Assembly: GCF_003597395.2 (NCBI RefSeq)
Contig: NC_133771.1
Coordinates: forward strand, 128,266,117-128,330,116
Source of the DNA: Chelonoidis abingdonii
Taxonomy: Eukaryota > Chordata > Testudines > Testudinidae
Length of the DNA stretch: 64,000 nt
Reading direction: 5' to 3'
The notes under the pieces were generated by a model, which saw nothing but the letters and a program-made list of their open reading frames with translations, ran no database searches and had not been told where the DNA came from. Of the stretch, positions 34,881 through 47,839 are shown one piece after another. Position numbers and translations under genes: made by a program. Position 1 is the stretch's first letter; every line of letters starts with the position of its first letter.

Positions 34881-36147
34881 TCATAGACTCATAGACTCAT
34901 AGACTCATAGGTCAGAAGGGACCAATATGATCATCTAGTATGACCTCCTGCACAAGGCAGGCCACAAAACCCTGCCCATACACATTTATAACAACCCCGA
35001 ACCCATGACTGAGTTATTGAAATCCTCAAAATTGAGATTTGAAGACCTCAAGCTGCAGGGAATCCACCAGCAAGCGACCCATGCCCCACGCTGCAGAGGA
35101 AGGCGAAAAACCTCCAGGGCCTCTGCCAATCCGCCCTGGAGGAAAATTCCTTCCCGACCCCAAATATGGCGATCAGCTAAACCCTGAGCATGTGGGCAAG
35201 ACTCACCAGCCAGCACCCAAGAAAGAATTCTCTGCAGTAACTCAGTTCCCATCCCATCCAACATCCCCTCACAGACCATTGAGCAGACTTATCTGCCGAT
35301 AAGCCAAAATCAATTGCCCAAATTAAACTATCCCATCATAACATCCCCTCCATATACTTATCAAGCTTAGTCTTAAAGCCAGATAAGTCTTTTGCCCCCA
35401 CTACTTCCCTCGGAAGGCTGTTCCAGAACTTCACTCCCCTAATGGTTAGAAACCTTCGTCTAATTTCAAGTCTAAACTTCCTAATATCCAGTTTGTACCC
35501 ATTCGTCCTCGTGCCTACATTAGTACTAAACTTAAATAATTCCTCTCCCTCCCTAACGTTAATCCCCCTGATATATTTATATAGAGCAAGCATATCCCCC
35601 CGGAGCCTTCTTTTGGCCAGGCTAAACAAGCCAAGCTCTTTGAGTCTCCTTTCATAAGGCAGATTTTCCATTCCTCGGATCATCCTAGTAGCCCGTCTCT
35701 GAACCTGTTCCAGTTTGAATTCATCCTTCTTAAACATGGGACACCAGAACTGCACACAATATTCCAGGTGGGGTCTCACCAGCGCCGTATATAACGGCAC
35801 TAACACCTCCTTCTCCTTGCTGGAAATACCTCGCCTGATGCATCCTAAAACCGCATTTGCTTTTTTAACAGCCATATCACATTGGCGGCTCATAGTCATC
35901 CTGCTATCAACCAATACCCCAAGGTCCTTCTCCTCCTCCGTCGCTTCCAACTGATGCGTCCCCAACGTATATCTAAAATTCTTATTATTAATCCCTAAGT
36001 GCATGACCTTGCACTTTTCACTATTATATTTCATCCTATTACTATTACTCCAGTGTACAAGGTGGTCCAGATCTTCCTGAATAGTATCCCGGTCCTTCTC
36101 CGTGTTAGCAATACCCCCCAGCTTCGTGTCATCCGCAAACTTTATTA
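34881..36147 (-). mobile_element. CR1 LINE, 5'-truncated, young
   Basis: The 3' end is an (ATAGACTC)n microsatellite at 34881-34910, typical of a CR1 subfamily in turtles. It runs through a 3' UTR (to about 35335) into an open ORF2 C-terminus up to the truncation point near 36147. Of the CR1 copies in the window this one is the least mutated. Confidence 0.92.
35336..36147 (-). pseudogene. CR1 ORF2 reverse transcriptase C-terminal part, open frame
   Basis: About 270 codons are open without a stop. The FADD catalytic motif of RT sits at 36128-36139 just inside the truncation. Downstream come EEKDLGVLVDSRMTMSRQCD, PLYTALVRPHLEYCVQFWCP, RRATRMIRG and the C-terminal FWNSLPREVV block, in CR1 order. 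The longest ATG-started part is 232 codons (36034 to 35336). The endonuclease and most of RT are missing, so it cannot act alone. Confidence 0.88.
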
Positions 36148-37049
36148 TAACAATTTCTTTCCAATAGTATAGCTAGGCAATGGCTGAAGATAAGCAAGAT
36201 AGTAATAGCAAAAATTTGAATCAATTTATTACTCTAATGCATGACACAGGATTAAAATAATATGGATGAATGGAGATTAGGTACAGATATAATTGCCTTT
36301 CATCATTTCACACCTTTGAAAGACGGTCTGTCCAAACTCCTTGTAAAAAAATTTTTATAAACATCTTATAACAATAATTCAACAACATGGAAAAAATTCA
36401 AAACAGAAAAGATTAAAATATATCATCTTGCAGTGACTAAATAGGAAGACACAGTTCAGTGTTTGATGGGTATAAAAACAAGGTAAAACAAATTATTTAA
36501 AGGTATTCAAAATTGATACACCTACTAGTGATATCATCCAACTAAAAGAATATCAGGAAAAGTTTCCTAAAATGAAGGCTGTAGACCCTTCATTATCTTC
36601 CAAGGGAAGTGGAGAAAGTCCCATTGCATTAATCATTTAGACTGGAAATGGATCAAGCATTTGAGAATATGCTGCAGGGAATTTTCCTGAGTTGGCCACG
36701 AGATGGACAAGTTGACCAAATGAGCAGTGGGTGAGTGCTTCACTCAAGAAGTGATGGAACACAGGTACTGGAACTGCCATAATGTGCCATTCCCACTCCC
36801 CAAAAAAGTAGTGGAATAGTATCCTAGAGCATTCCAGCAGGACTCAAGCACTGCAAATGAGTCTTTTCCATCTCTGCGTTTGATGATGATGAGTACATTT
36901 CACAAAGTCACACTGGAATAATTGTCCCTTCATCTGATAGAAAAACTCAAATTCTTCATTCCAAATTTAGGTCCCCTGAATCTCTGGAATAATTTCACAA
37001 AAATATCTTGCAGAATTACTGTGCAAGTTTTGATGCATAATACATAGTG
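36148..37049. other. Intronic sequence, nothing recognised
   Basis: No exon or nameable repeat. Confidence 0.5.
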
Positions 37050-37205
37050 GAATATCTTCACACTTATGAGGCAGGAGAATATTTTGATCTTCATATTACC
37101 GATGGAGAAAGAGAAGTGGAAAAAGATTAATCTCGCCTCGGGTCACAAAGTGTGGCAGAGATAGGAATACAATCCAAATTTCACACATCTCTGGACTGTG
37201 CCCTA
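37050..37205 (-). mobile_element. MIR-like SINE fragment
   Basis: The text 'attaccgatggagaaagagaag...gggtcacaaagtgtggcagagataggaatacaatccaaattt' is the reverse complement of the MIR core layout (text like 'tctgccactttgtgacc ... cctcagtttctccat'). Very diverged; no target duplication. Confidence 0.45.
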
Positions 37206-39522
37206 GAAAGACCATCTGACCAAAACAAAAATATACCATGAGAGCTTTGAATCCAATATGAGTTCCCAATTTGTATCCATTTTTATTCAGGGTATAATTA
37301 AAATAGTACTGCAAAAACCCTGATTCTCAATTACTTTGTTCCAGTGTTTGGCACAGAGAGGGGGGACAAACCTGCCTTTAAGCAATATTTGTGTTTCCTT
37401 ATTTTCAGTTACAGTTGCCCTGAGGTTTCACTAACTTACAGTCAGCTGCAGCATGGCCCCTAGTGGCCATGGGCAGCCAAGGATAGAACAAAACTGGATG
37501 GCTATTGTAGTATTCTCTTCAGTTCGTATAAATCTTTCGCCCTTTACTTAGCAATGGAAAGCTAGTGTTTTAGATTCCTATCTAATCATTAAAGGAGTAT
37601 GTAAAATTCCTTTTTGATAGCTATTCTGTTTCAAAATTGTTGCTTTAAATCTTAGATTAGCCAGAATGAATTACAAATAACATTTGAATAATAATGTACA
37701 AAAATGTAATGCATGTGGACTGTTCTTTAAGAAGCAGTAACTGCACCCATGTATAGTCCACTTTAGATGTTCTGTAAATGCCTGAGAAGCTCAGTCTTTG
37801 TATTAGATATTTTATTGTACAACAGAATTCATATTGCTTTTTAAAAATGTAACTTAGATGGAAATACTGGTACAACACAATTTCATTTAGAAGAGTAACA
37901 TTGCTGATTGAGGTAGAAGTGAACCAGTTCCATCTCAAACAGCCATGGAATTTCAGTCTGAGAGGCTGTGTTACCATGCTCAAACTTTTCTGCTGTGACA
38001 GGCTAAATCAAGGATATCTTAAGCTTTGCTGAAACTCAATTTCGCTAAGGAAAAATAGCTTTTTATAGTTTTTAGATATAGAGAAATGTGTGAGAAAAGA
38101 GCTGAACAGTCCTCCATAATCTGACCTACAGAGTCATTTCTAATGTCCTCATAGATCTCTGAATTAATGTGATTGTTTCCTCTGACTCCCCATTGTATTG
38201 ATTTGTAAAATGTTGGTTCATTTCACGGGCAATAATATAGTTATTTTAAATTTAGTATTAAATCAGGGTCACTGTTGCATAAAGCACGTGAGGCTGTAGT
38301 TATTACTGTTAGCCACTACTAAAAGTGGATTTGCACTGTAGTATTATTTTCCCTTGGATATCTTCACATTATTGAGTAGCTTGGTGATATTGTAAACCTC
38401 CCTCTTTTACAGAAAGCTTAAACCATATTTATGCAATGTGCTCAATCTCATAGATCTACCCTCCTTGACTGGACATTTTTACCCTCCAATAAATTATACC
38501 TTTAATAAATTGACATCTTTCTGTTTATTAACTATAGTCCTAAAGAAAAAAAATGCTGACTCTATTAAAATCAGAGACTGAAGACTAATTCTGAACACAT
38601 CCTCTTTTTTGAAGACGTGACTTGCATTCAAAGAGAGCAAAAGTCTTTGATTTTTGTTTGTTTCCTGATTCTGAAATATTGAAGCATTTACATCCAATAG
38701 CTGGAAAAAAAAGTATGTTGGCAATTACCAGGCTTAGATTGGATTCTGCAGCTCAGAAAATGTTACTTCAGCATTTCTAGATATTGTAGGGTTTTTTTTT
38801 CTTATTACCTCCTATCTTAAATTTACTTCCATCGTCTAACCACTACAAAACTACCTGACCTGTTCCATAGGAAAAGCTTCATCCAAAACTGTCATCTCAC
38901 CCACATTTGGAGGGTGAAATCTGAAAATTAACTGTGTCATTCAATCAACCTTTAATACTTATGAGGGCTGAGGTTAGAAATAGAGTGGAAAGAGGACTTT
39001 GTGTGGTAGAAATAAAAGGGGGGAGAGGTAATTGCAGGAAAATAGGGACAAAAGGGGAGAGGAGGAGAGAAAGCATTGAAACACATGAATGGGGGAGGTG
39101 GGAGGAGGCCAAATCAGGAAAAAGAGATTAGCCTCAGGGAAAACATGGAAAAAGACTGGAAAAAAATTCAGCAAGTTAGAGAGGAAAGCAAGAAATCAGA
39201 TGGAAAAGGGAAGGAGAACAAAGAAAGCTTAATCATTTTTTAAACTTATGGAAAATTAGCTTTGTACAATATTCTGCTTTCTGTATTAAACAGTTTGTGT
39301 ACATGAACATTTTCCCAGCTTTGGAAGAGGAGGGGTTGACGCCCCTTCCTACATCTGGCCCTCTTTGGATGCTATAAAGCACACTTGTTTACTTTTTGAA
39401 AAGTTAACAGAAATGCTACAGGAAGGATTATCCAGGTAATAAATAGGGAAGGAGTAACGGCCTTATTGAAATCATTCAAGATATTGCTGTTGGGACGTGA
39501 GTACTGTCTTGGTGGTAGGGAC
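37206..39522. other. Intronic sequence, nothing recognised
   Basis: AT-rich; a purine-rich stretch (GGGGGGAGAGG-type) covers about 38990-39200. No exon or nameable repeat. Confidence 0.5.
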
Positions 39523-39525
39523 TGA

Positions 39526-39775
39526 GGATATATCTACATTGCAACTAAAAACCCATGGCTGGCCCATGCCAGCTAACTTGTTACTAACAGGGCTTGAGCT
39601 GAAAGCTGTTGGAGCTTAGACTCCAGGATTCTGCAAGGTGGGAGGGTCCTAGAGCTGGGGCTGCAGCCAAAGTCTGAATGTCTACATTGCAGCTAAACAG
39701 TCCTGCAGCCTAAGTCCCATGAGCCTGATCAGCTGTCACAAGCCAGCCGTGTCTAATTGCAGTGTAGACATACCC
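39526..39775. mobile_element. Harbinger-type MITE, 250 bp
   Basis: Begins GGATATATCTACATTGCAAC and ends GCAGTGTAGACATACCC. Flanks carry TGA at 39523-39525 and 39776-39778. Internal inverted pairs (CCATGGCTGGCCCATGCCAG against the right half) give a near-palindromic body. Non-coding. Confidence 0.75.
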
Positions 39776-39884
39776 TGAGAGTCAGAAATCATAGCCATTG
39801 ATCCATCAATGCAATTAGATATGTATGTAACTGAAGTTAATGGGGACTACTCATATTCTTAAGTGTTTTGCTGGATCAGGGCTC

Positions 39885-40015
39885 GAATTTTGTTCCCAGC
39901 TTGGTCAATAATTCACTGTATGACCTTAGCATTTCTGTGCCTCAGTTTACTCATATATAAAATTGGCATACTTTCTTAGTGTGAGTGTTTTGTGCTGAAA
40001 AGTGCTATGAGTAGG
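39885..40015 (+). mobile_element. MIR-like SINE fragment
   Basis: The core is readable: 'tgaccttagc', then TGTGCCTCAGTTTACTCATA and 'aaaattggcata'. This is the conserved MIR arrangement. Old and diverged. Confidence 0.6.
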
Positions 40016-40619
40016 GGAGGAGATGCAAGCATGAGCAAATGCATTTTTCAGAGGTTATGTATCATTTGCTTTTTAAACTTTACTTTTTTATGAATTTCCA
40101 CTATTTAATGAAGTTAGATTGTAATATCTAAGATAGTAAGTCCTTGAGGTTTAAAATCAACAAAATTAAGTATGCCACAATAATAGAAGTTTCTTTGCTC
40201 CTTGGGCTCGTTACCCTGCAGAAGAACTGATCTACATCATTTAGTCCCACTCTTATAGAGGAGAACTCTGCTTAAGGCAAAGAATCTGCTAAAACAAATG
40301 CTGCTTCGACCACTATGTGGGAGGTAAGGAATGCAAAACGAGACAGGTTTCAGTCTTTGGTCTTGAGAATGTTGTATTAATTTAGATGGAATACACAGGC
40401 CCAAAGAGTCAAAAGTGTTAACGTGACCCAGTCCACTGTCCAACATTAAACAGTTTTAAACAAGGTTCAGCATTTGGTATACAGTGATTTTAGCCTGCTT
40501 AGTATGATGGCAAACACACCATTGTACGTCTTAACTTTTTTTATTAAAGGTACAGAAAAGAAGGAAAAGCCATTGGAACACTTGTAATGTAAAGTACTAA
40601 AGGGTTTTATTTTTAACGA

Positions 40620-41290
40620 TTCCCCTTCTTCACTTTTCCTTTAGCAGGAGAGAGCTTTTAGAAGGAGAAAACTCTTGTTTGACAGCAAAGATAGAAAATG
40701 CAGCTTCTGTCTCTTGTGTTGACTTGCACTCGCAACCTCACTGCTGGAAAAACACAGGCTCAGCACATGGTCTTATCAGCCACTCCAAGACCTGGCAAAC
40801 TTGTGCCAACATTGGGCTGTTTAGGGAATTGCATTTAGCCACCTTTCTGGTCACAGTCTTACAGCAGGGTTACAAAAGATACAGTCTTGGCTGACTAAGC
40901 AAGACTTTATTAGACAGAAGGAAAAAGGAGAGATAGAAAAGAAAGTAAGAGAGAAAGAAAAGAACACACTGCAGGATAGTGGGAGGAGACAAAGTCTCAC
41001 ATTCCAGAAGATGGTTGGGATTCAAATGGATCTATTGGAGGTGGTGATATCTATCTTTCTCTCTTTGGTCTGGTCTGGTCTGGTCAGCACATCATTCAGG
41101 TTTGGGATGAAGACAGTCCAGTGTCCCAGGAGATGGGGAGGGTGACAGCTATGATAAAGAAGCCCTCTCCTTCCCCTTTGTTTGTCTTTTAGTTAGACAG
41201 TATTGTAGTAGCCTTCATCCATGTTTTTCCCTGAAAATCTCTTTTTGTGAACCCCAAAAGGGGAGTGGTGGGAGGAATAGTCCATTCACT
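40620..41290 (-). mobile_element. Possible LTR on the - strand
   Basis: On the reverse strand AATAAAGTCTTGCTTAGTCA (poly-A signal at 40906-40911) is followed by a GC-richer stretch, like the R/U5 region of an LTR. A (TCTGG)n run lies at about 41064-41086. Ends and target duplication are not visible, so this is tentative. Confidence 0.35.
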
Positions 41291-44150
41291 TTTTTTAATT
41301 TTAGTTATTTTATTCATCAATTAGGCCTAAAATTTGACATACCAATTTTAGTTCGTTCATTTTTGGTTCTTAACTCCTTTTGATTACAAGGAATGATTTT
41401 AACAGTTTTTGTGTTCTATTACTAGGCCTTTTTGTTAGGACTAATTTTTTTTTCTCCCTTTGTACCTTTTCTTAATCAACATAGGTTATTGTGACATTTT
41501 ATGAAATTTTACTTATTTTTTATAGTTGAGCTCACAATTAGGGTAAATTTGTAGGCCCAATTATTACAACAGGCAGGAAAACAAAATAGAAATTGTCAGT
41601 ACAAGCTTTTTAATATGGATTCTCAGGTAAGTGCCTTTGAAAAGTGGCTTTAAACTGAGGAAAGTGAAGCTCAAAGCAATAAGAAGCAAATTATTAAAAT
41701 ACTTAAAAATATCAAAAATCACCAAATTTGTTATGTTTTGAGAGGAAAATAGAAAATTGGAGAATCCAATTCAGTTCTTCAATGTCTAGGTTCTCAGTAT
41801 TCTATCTGGAAAAAAGGGCTGTAACCTGATCAACTTTATTAAAAACATCTAGTCTGATATATTAAAACTAGATCTCCAAGAGGGTCCACTCTATAATGTA
41901 TGGGGGGTGGAGGGGTTGGGAATGTTAGCTGCATTCACTTGTGTACGAAGCCTATTAATACCAAAGAAAGTGACGTGAATTTTACAATATCTGACATCCG
42001 AGACTGACACAGGAGGTACAGGAGCCTCCAAAGTGCTAGACCACAGCAAAATGTCAACATAGATGTCTCCCAGATCTTTATCGCCCAGATGTTGGAACTA
42101 TTGCTCAAGGAAAAAGAAAAGAGTTGAACAATGGAATACAGTTTCTAGCAGGGAATGAACAAACTGCATTGCTTTTATCTAGCCAAGCTGTGAGTTAACA
42201 AACAAAACAAAAGAAAACAATCACCCCCCCCAAATATATATTTTGGAACAAATAAATGAATACTAGATTAATGGAGAATTTGAAAATTCTGAACTTGCAG
42301 CTACCAGTAATAAAGTGTAATGACTGAAAACTTTCCCTGAAGATTTGCAGTGAATTGTTTTGTTATATATATTGAACTCAGGGTTGCTGGTTTTTTGTTT
42401 GTTGTTTTTTACTAATTTTAATAAGTAACAGTACTGGAATATACCCCTTAAAAAGAAACAGTGTTGCAAATGTACTTTAAAAATCCAGATATATCTATTA
42501 CTTTGCTTTAAAAGTAGAGGAGGAAAAATTGGGCTTATCCATTTTAAAGTCAAATATTTATCTTCTGTTTTATTTAATATTGCTTTATCATAGTTACGGT
42601 AAACTTCAGAAAAATTGTTAATTGTGAGGGATTCATTAAAACACTTACAAAATTTTCTGAAGTAAAACTAACTTAACTAGATAAATAGCACAATCCAAAG
42701 TGTTTCACAAAGGTTGGAAAACCTGTAATATTTACATAGTTTAAGTATGGATCCATAGACTGAAGTATTTCCATGGGAAAGATTATAGGGACTCCCTTAA
42801 TCTGTGTTCTTATCACTGTAGTATCAGAGCAGCTCCTTCTGAAGAAAAGTGCAGCCAAAGCAGAAGTCAGTCAGTCAAATAGCACTACATCCATCTTCAA
42901 TTATAGGACAATACAATTCATTGTAATCCACCCCACAAACACATGGGAAACAGTTCGTTCTTTCTTTCTTCCTAAAATTGCTGCTCAGCAGAATCCCACA
43001 ATCAAATTAGTATAGTGCAGGCATGCTGAGCAGAAAGAAGCTACCTACCATTAGGGAATGGAGTCCTCTAAGTAGCAATTAGGAAATGGAAGGATGTCTT
43101 TTAACTATCAAGCAGTCAGAATAGACTGGTCATTGACTTATTTGCTTTGTTGAGAACTCTAAGGGTCCCACCTTGTTCAGCAGATTCCAAGAACGTGAGA
43201 CAATAGCTCAGGTTGCTTTCTCAATAAGAGTACTTTTGATAGCTTACATTTTCTTCAGCTCCTTGAGGAGTATATAGTGAGTCTCGTCCAAACACCGTCA
43301 CAGAGGCCTTGTTGCAGACATTTTAAGATTGACATCATGGCTCTATATAATGCTGCTAGCACTTCCACAAATCCTTCAGTTCTGGCAAACCTCAGAAAGC
43401 ATTAAGTTCTCCAGAATATGTGGACACTGTGGAGGCACACTTATTTCAGATACTACAGTTGAATGCCTCCTCCTTTGGTTAGTGTGGAAGAATGCAGTGA
43501 CAGTAATTCACAGAAAAGAATTACTAGATTAAGAAATTAAACAGGTTTACTTCATCTGTTCCTAATTGATATATTGGGGCAGATACTGACCCTAATTATA
43601 TTTTTATATAGTGCCTGGCATAATGCAGCCCAGAGTTGGCCGAGGCGGTTATGCATACCACGCATAAATGTTTAGTAATAAAAGTTGTACAGGCAACTTG
43701 ATCTTACTTTTGATACTTACAAGCATTTCCCTATTGCACATTGCGGTTTTCTAAAATTTAGGGGCCTCCAAGCTTGAGTGTGTGTATGCTATTCTATTCA
43801 AATTCTTATACCAGACCCATCACCATGGCAGTGGACATCATAAGCCAATTCTTTCTTTTGCTGCATATGTGTTGCTACGATTGAAATTAATAGGAGTTTC
43901 ACAAGTGTAGCTCTTTTCTATTAATGGAACTGTCTGTTAGGGATGTATTCTACACTTTGTGCATGTATGGAAATAAAGTTAGCATTTAAGGAAGGTATCT
44001 ATGCAAATTGAAAGGATACGTATTCCCTTAGTTTTTTCATGAATCTGTTCTATAGACACCTGCAGTTAGATTCAATGTTAAATATTTTTTTGCCACTTTG
44101 ATTGCAATTCTGAGCCTAGCTTATGATTCTAGGTTATGGCAGCAGAACTG
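41291..44150. other. Intronic sequence, nothing firm
   Basis: AT-rich. A short stretch at 43605-43690 ('tagtgcctggcataatgcagccc') resembles an L2-like 3' end but is too diverged to call. Confidence 0.45.
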
Positions 44151-44940
44151 AAAATTTAGTTCTTTGAAGGCCTCTATGCATTCCCACTAATGGGACTCAG
44201 GACCTCTAGCACTGAGCTGTGGAATTGTATAGACAAGCCACATCCACTGGGGGGAAGAGGGTTCAGTAGCACTCTTTCATTAGGATGATATAATTGGCTA
44301 AGTCTATATACAGGAGCATGCTGCCTGGCCCACCTCAATTCCTTCTCTGCTGATAGCTGATGGAACTACCTCTCCTGTCTCTGAGGGTGGTTAGCCTGTT
44401 GTCTTCAAATAGTTTGTTAGTTAGCTAGCTAGAACTCTTGCCCTTTGGTTATCTCTGAGATCATGTTGGGTCCTGAAACCTCTACAGGATTTAAAAGATG
44501 TGCAACATGATCAGCTATCTACTCTGCGACAGACTCATGGATTTGGTGCCTGGTGTGCTTGGGAAAATTGCACATTGTATCCCATTGCACTATTTGCCTA
44601 GCTTTTACTCCTTAGACATAAAAGATCAGGCAGCTCAGGCCAGGCTATATGCACATTTGTCTTTGGTAAGCCTCCCGATCATCCTGATATTCCTGTGGAA
44701 ACTTTGAGGTGCACTTTCTGTGCAGAGGTCTTCTGTAAAGAAGCTTAAGATGCACAAAGACCAGTGATACTCAGATCTCAGTGGTTCAGGAGGCAAGTTA
44801 GTGATCAACATTACGAAGAAGAGCTACAGTAGTGTGAATGCATTGTTTTATTTGCTATAGTACTATATATTCATATTTAAACAGTATAACACAGGAAATA
44901 TTTTTTGTGTGTGTATATTTTATTTATACAACACACACAC

Positions 44941-45093
44941 GATCTCACAGCAAAGGGGATGGATCACTTGATGATTTCCTGTTCTGTTGATTTCCACTGA
45001 AGCACCTGGCATTGGCCACTGTCAGAAGACAGGATACGGGGCTAGATGGACCATTGGTCTGACCCAATATGACCATTCTTGTGTTCTTAGATT
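44941..45093 (+). mobile_element. CR1-like LINE 3' end nested in DIRS
   Basis: The text 'ggatggatcacttgatgatttcctgttctgttgatt' followed by 'ctagatggaccattggtctgacccaatatgacc' and ending TTCTTGTGTTCTTAG is the common 3' end of a CR1 subfamily. Only the tail is present. Confidence 0.8.
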
Positions 45094-45330
45094 CAAAATG
45101 ACTGACCAAGTATTATTATTTTATCAATTGCAATTAGTTATTAACATAGTAAAAGCATCCTGATTGGTTAATAACTTTGATTAATAATTAAATCTCAGTG
45201 TTTTAATATGTGCTACAAAGAGCCTCAGCAGACACATTAAAGAGCCACTTCCAGCCCCCAAGCCTCAATTTGAGTAACACTGACCTTGACACTCCTGCCT
45301 CAGCACCCCCCTTGATGTTGGGCCTAAGGC

Positions 45331-45449
45331 TAGGGTGGCCAACCCTCCAGGATTGTAATAGTCTCCAGAAGTTAAAGATTATTCTTTAATTAAATATTAT
45401 GTCATGATGAAACCTCTAGGAATACGTCCGATCAAAATTGGCATCCCTA
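45331..45449. mobile_element. MITE nested in DIRS, 119 bp
   Basis: Starts TAGGGTGGCCAACCCTCCAG and ends TTGGCATCCCTA (inverted TAGGGATGCCAA). The text 'taaagattattctttaattaaatattatgtcat' matches a turtle MITE I recall. The target duplication is unclear. Same terminal logic as 29574-29696. Confidence 0.7.
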
Positions 45450-46199
45450 AGGTCCACCTCCTCAAAAGCTAACACCTACAGCAACTGAGCTTCCCACTCA
45501 TTACTGTCCAGTACTGCAAACTCCATCTAGACAGTCCACCCCAGTACCATGATACATATCAGAAATACTGTCAGGAAGAACAATTCCTTTGAAGCCATTA
45601 GAATTGACACTGGTTGATGCCATAACTGAAAGGCATGCTTCCACATCTCTGGTGACTCTGCTACAGGGAAAAAGGAGAAGAGGTAGCATTCCAACTCACA
45701 AAGGGTATCTTAGGAGAAGAATAAGAGAGGAGGCATTGTTCTCTTTCTATCACTGGCATGGTTTCTTCAAGGACTCCTTACAGATGCCAATGCCAGCTTT
45801 GGCCCACATGCCTCCATCTGAGACTCCAGTTTTGTAGACACATCACTGGTGTGTGTCCCTCCAGTGCCATAAATTTCTCTTTTTTGTGGAAACCCATCAA
45901 AGCTATTAGCTTTGCTTCCACTGCTTGATCACACAATAGCATTTTCCACTTACTTCAATTCAAAACATTCTGGAGGAACATGGGTTCCTCTCAGAACCAG
46001 CCATGCACGTGCTCCTGATCCATTCAAAAGGAGCCCCGTCACCTTCCTTCAAAAAAGACTGTCAGGACAGAAAGATATTAGGAAGGATCCTCTTCAATTA
46101 CTCATGTTGCCCTTTATTTAGGAGTCCATGAAGGCTCTTTTAGATTATCTTGATTGTTGGGTATTGGAGACCATAAACAATGGTTATATAATCCAGTTT

Positions 46200-47570
46200 C
46201 ATACAGCCCTCCTCCACTCTTCTCTCACCCCCAAACCTCCTTTTGGGACCCCTCTTGTGAAAAACTCCTATTGGAAGATATAAGCTCCCTTCTTCAAAAG
46301 GGTGCTGTAGAGGACCAATAGCAAGGGAAAGGGTTTTACGCCAGATGTTTCCTAAAATCTAAGAAGGGGGATTGCCTAAGGCCCATCCTGGATCTCAGAA
46401 ACTTCAATGGGTACATAAAGACTTCCAAGTTCAGGATGCTAACACTGGAGACATCATCCCATTTCTGTTCAAGGGGAATTGGTGTGAACCACTTAACTTG
46501 TAGGACATTTGCTTCCATGTAGTAATAAAACTCACCCACATCAAGTACCTTTGATTTTGTGTGGTAGAAAATCACTTCCAATTTCATGTACTCCTATTTG
46601 GTCTGGCCACGGAACTGGATGTATTTGCAAAATGCCTTTCAGTAGTTGCAGCACATCAGACACAAGGGCATATTCGTATACCCTTACCAGGATAATTTGG
46701 CTACTAAAGGCCAGCTTGTTAAACAGTCTTTCTTCTGGAGCTTAATATATTTGAAACCTTCTGCAGTCTCTAGAGCTCATCAGTTGGGAAAAGTTCTCAT
46801 GTGACCCTACAAATCACCTTTATCAGGTTGGTCCTGGACTCCACTCAGGTGAGGGCCTTCCTCCTAGCAGATAGATTTCTGAAAATAAGATACTTTCTGC
46901 AAACTTGCAGGGATCAACCTGTGCAAACACACTTTCCTAAAGCTTATGGGTCTCATGACCGCATCAACTTATATAATAACCTTTGCTTGCCTAAGAATGA
47001 GGCCCCTTTAATTTTAGGTTGTATGTCATTACAGACTGATTGTATACAGCCTGAAAAGGAGTGTTTCAGCAGCTACCCTTGTGCAAGTTCAGAGACAAGG
47101 TACTCCAGGGGCAACTGTTCAGTCTTCTATCGCCACTGTTACAATCGCCACAAATGCCTCCAGCCTCAGTTGGGGTGCTGATTGCCAGGACCTCTGTGTA
47201 CATGGACAGTGGAACACTTTGGTGTCCAAACTCCACATCAGTGTCCTGGAACTCAGAGTGGTGAGATAGGTCCTAATGGCCTTCCACACAACATCAAATA
47301 GTACAGGTACTTACAGACAATACCGTGGCCAGGTATTAGATCAACACGCAGGGAGGAACACAACACACTCCTGTGTATGGTGGCTATGGTTTATCCACCA
47401 TCATATTTACCATAGAGCAGTACACCAATCAAGGGAAGAGAATGTATAGGCAGAAGCACTCAGCAGGAGGTTGTATGATCTGCACTAATGGTCCCTGAGC
47501 CAATGACAGCCTCACTTTTACTCAGGTAGGGATAACTAAATATCTGATCTCTCAGTCCCTGTCCTCAAAG
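46200..47570 (+). pseudogene. DIRS reverse transcriptase/RNase H relic
   Basis: The + strand reads, in broken frames, CLRPILDLRNFNGYIKTSKF at about 46375-46435, a standard DIRS RT block, then FRMLTLET. The catalytic segment near 46540-46690 is reduced to VW--NWMYLQNAFQ and YPYQDNLATKGQL, in which the usual FPYLDD is replaced. RNase H-like text with many stops follows to about 47570. Dead. Confidence 0.75.
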
Positions 47571-47574
47571 GAAA

Positions 47575-47838
47575 TCCATGAAACATGTTCAGAAGATAAG
47601 CCTGGGACCTTAAATTCATAATTCCGCTGGACATTAAAAACCATGGACTTAATAGAGGCACTGGTTCATTACAACAATTTGTAACATAACCTACTGTCTG
47701 TTAACCCTTAATAGCCCACTTCATTTTAAGTGGTCCCTTACATTGTTTGTGAAACCCTAATGCTTCACAGTGTGATCCACCTCACATTTTCCCCTGACCT
47801 GAGGAAGATCTCTGAAGCTCAAAAGTTTGTCCTTTTCC
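47575..47838 (+). mobile_element. Penelope-like fragment nested in DIRS
   Basis: The text 'aaaaaccatggacttaatagaggcactggttcattacaac', 'cttaatagcccacttcattttaag' and the end 'gacctgaggaagatctctgaagctcaaaagtttgtc' match the family of tails at 28284 and 55215, in sense orientation. Possible short flank TGTCCT on both sides. It splits the RT/RNase H part from the recombinase part of the DIRS element. Confidence 0.7.
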
Positions 47839-47839
47839 G

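Noticed and set aside
34881..34910. Regular short repeat units as a CRISPR or regulatory array
   Set aside because: The 8-bp ATAGACTC units are the normal 3' microsatellite of a CR1 element.
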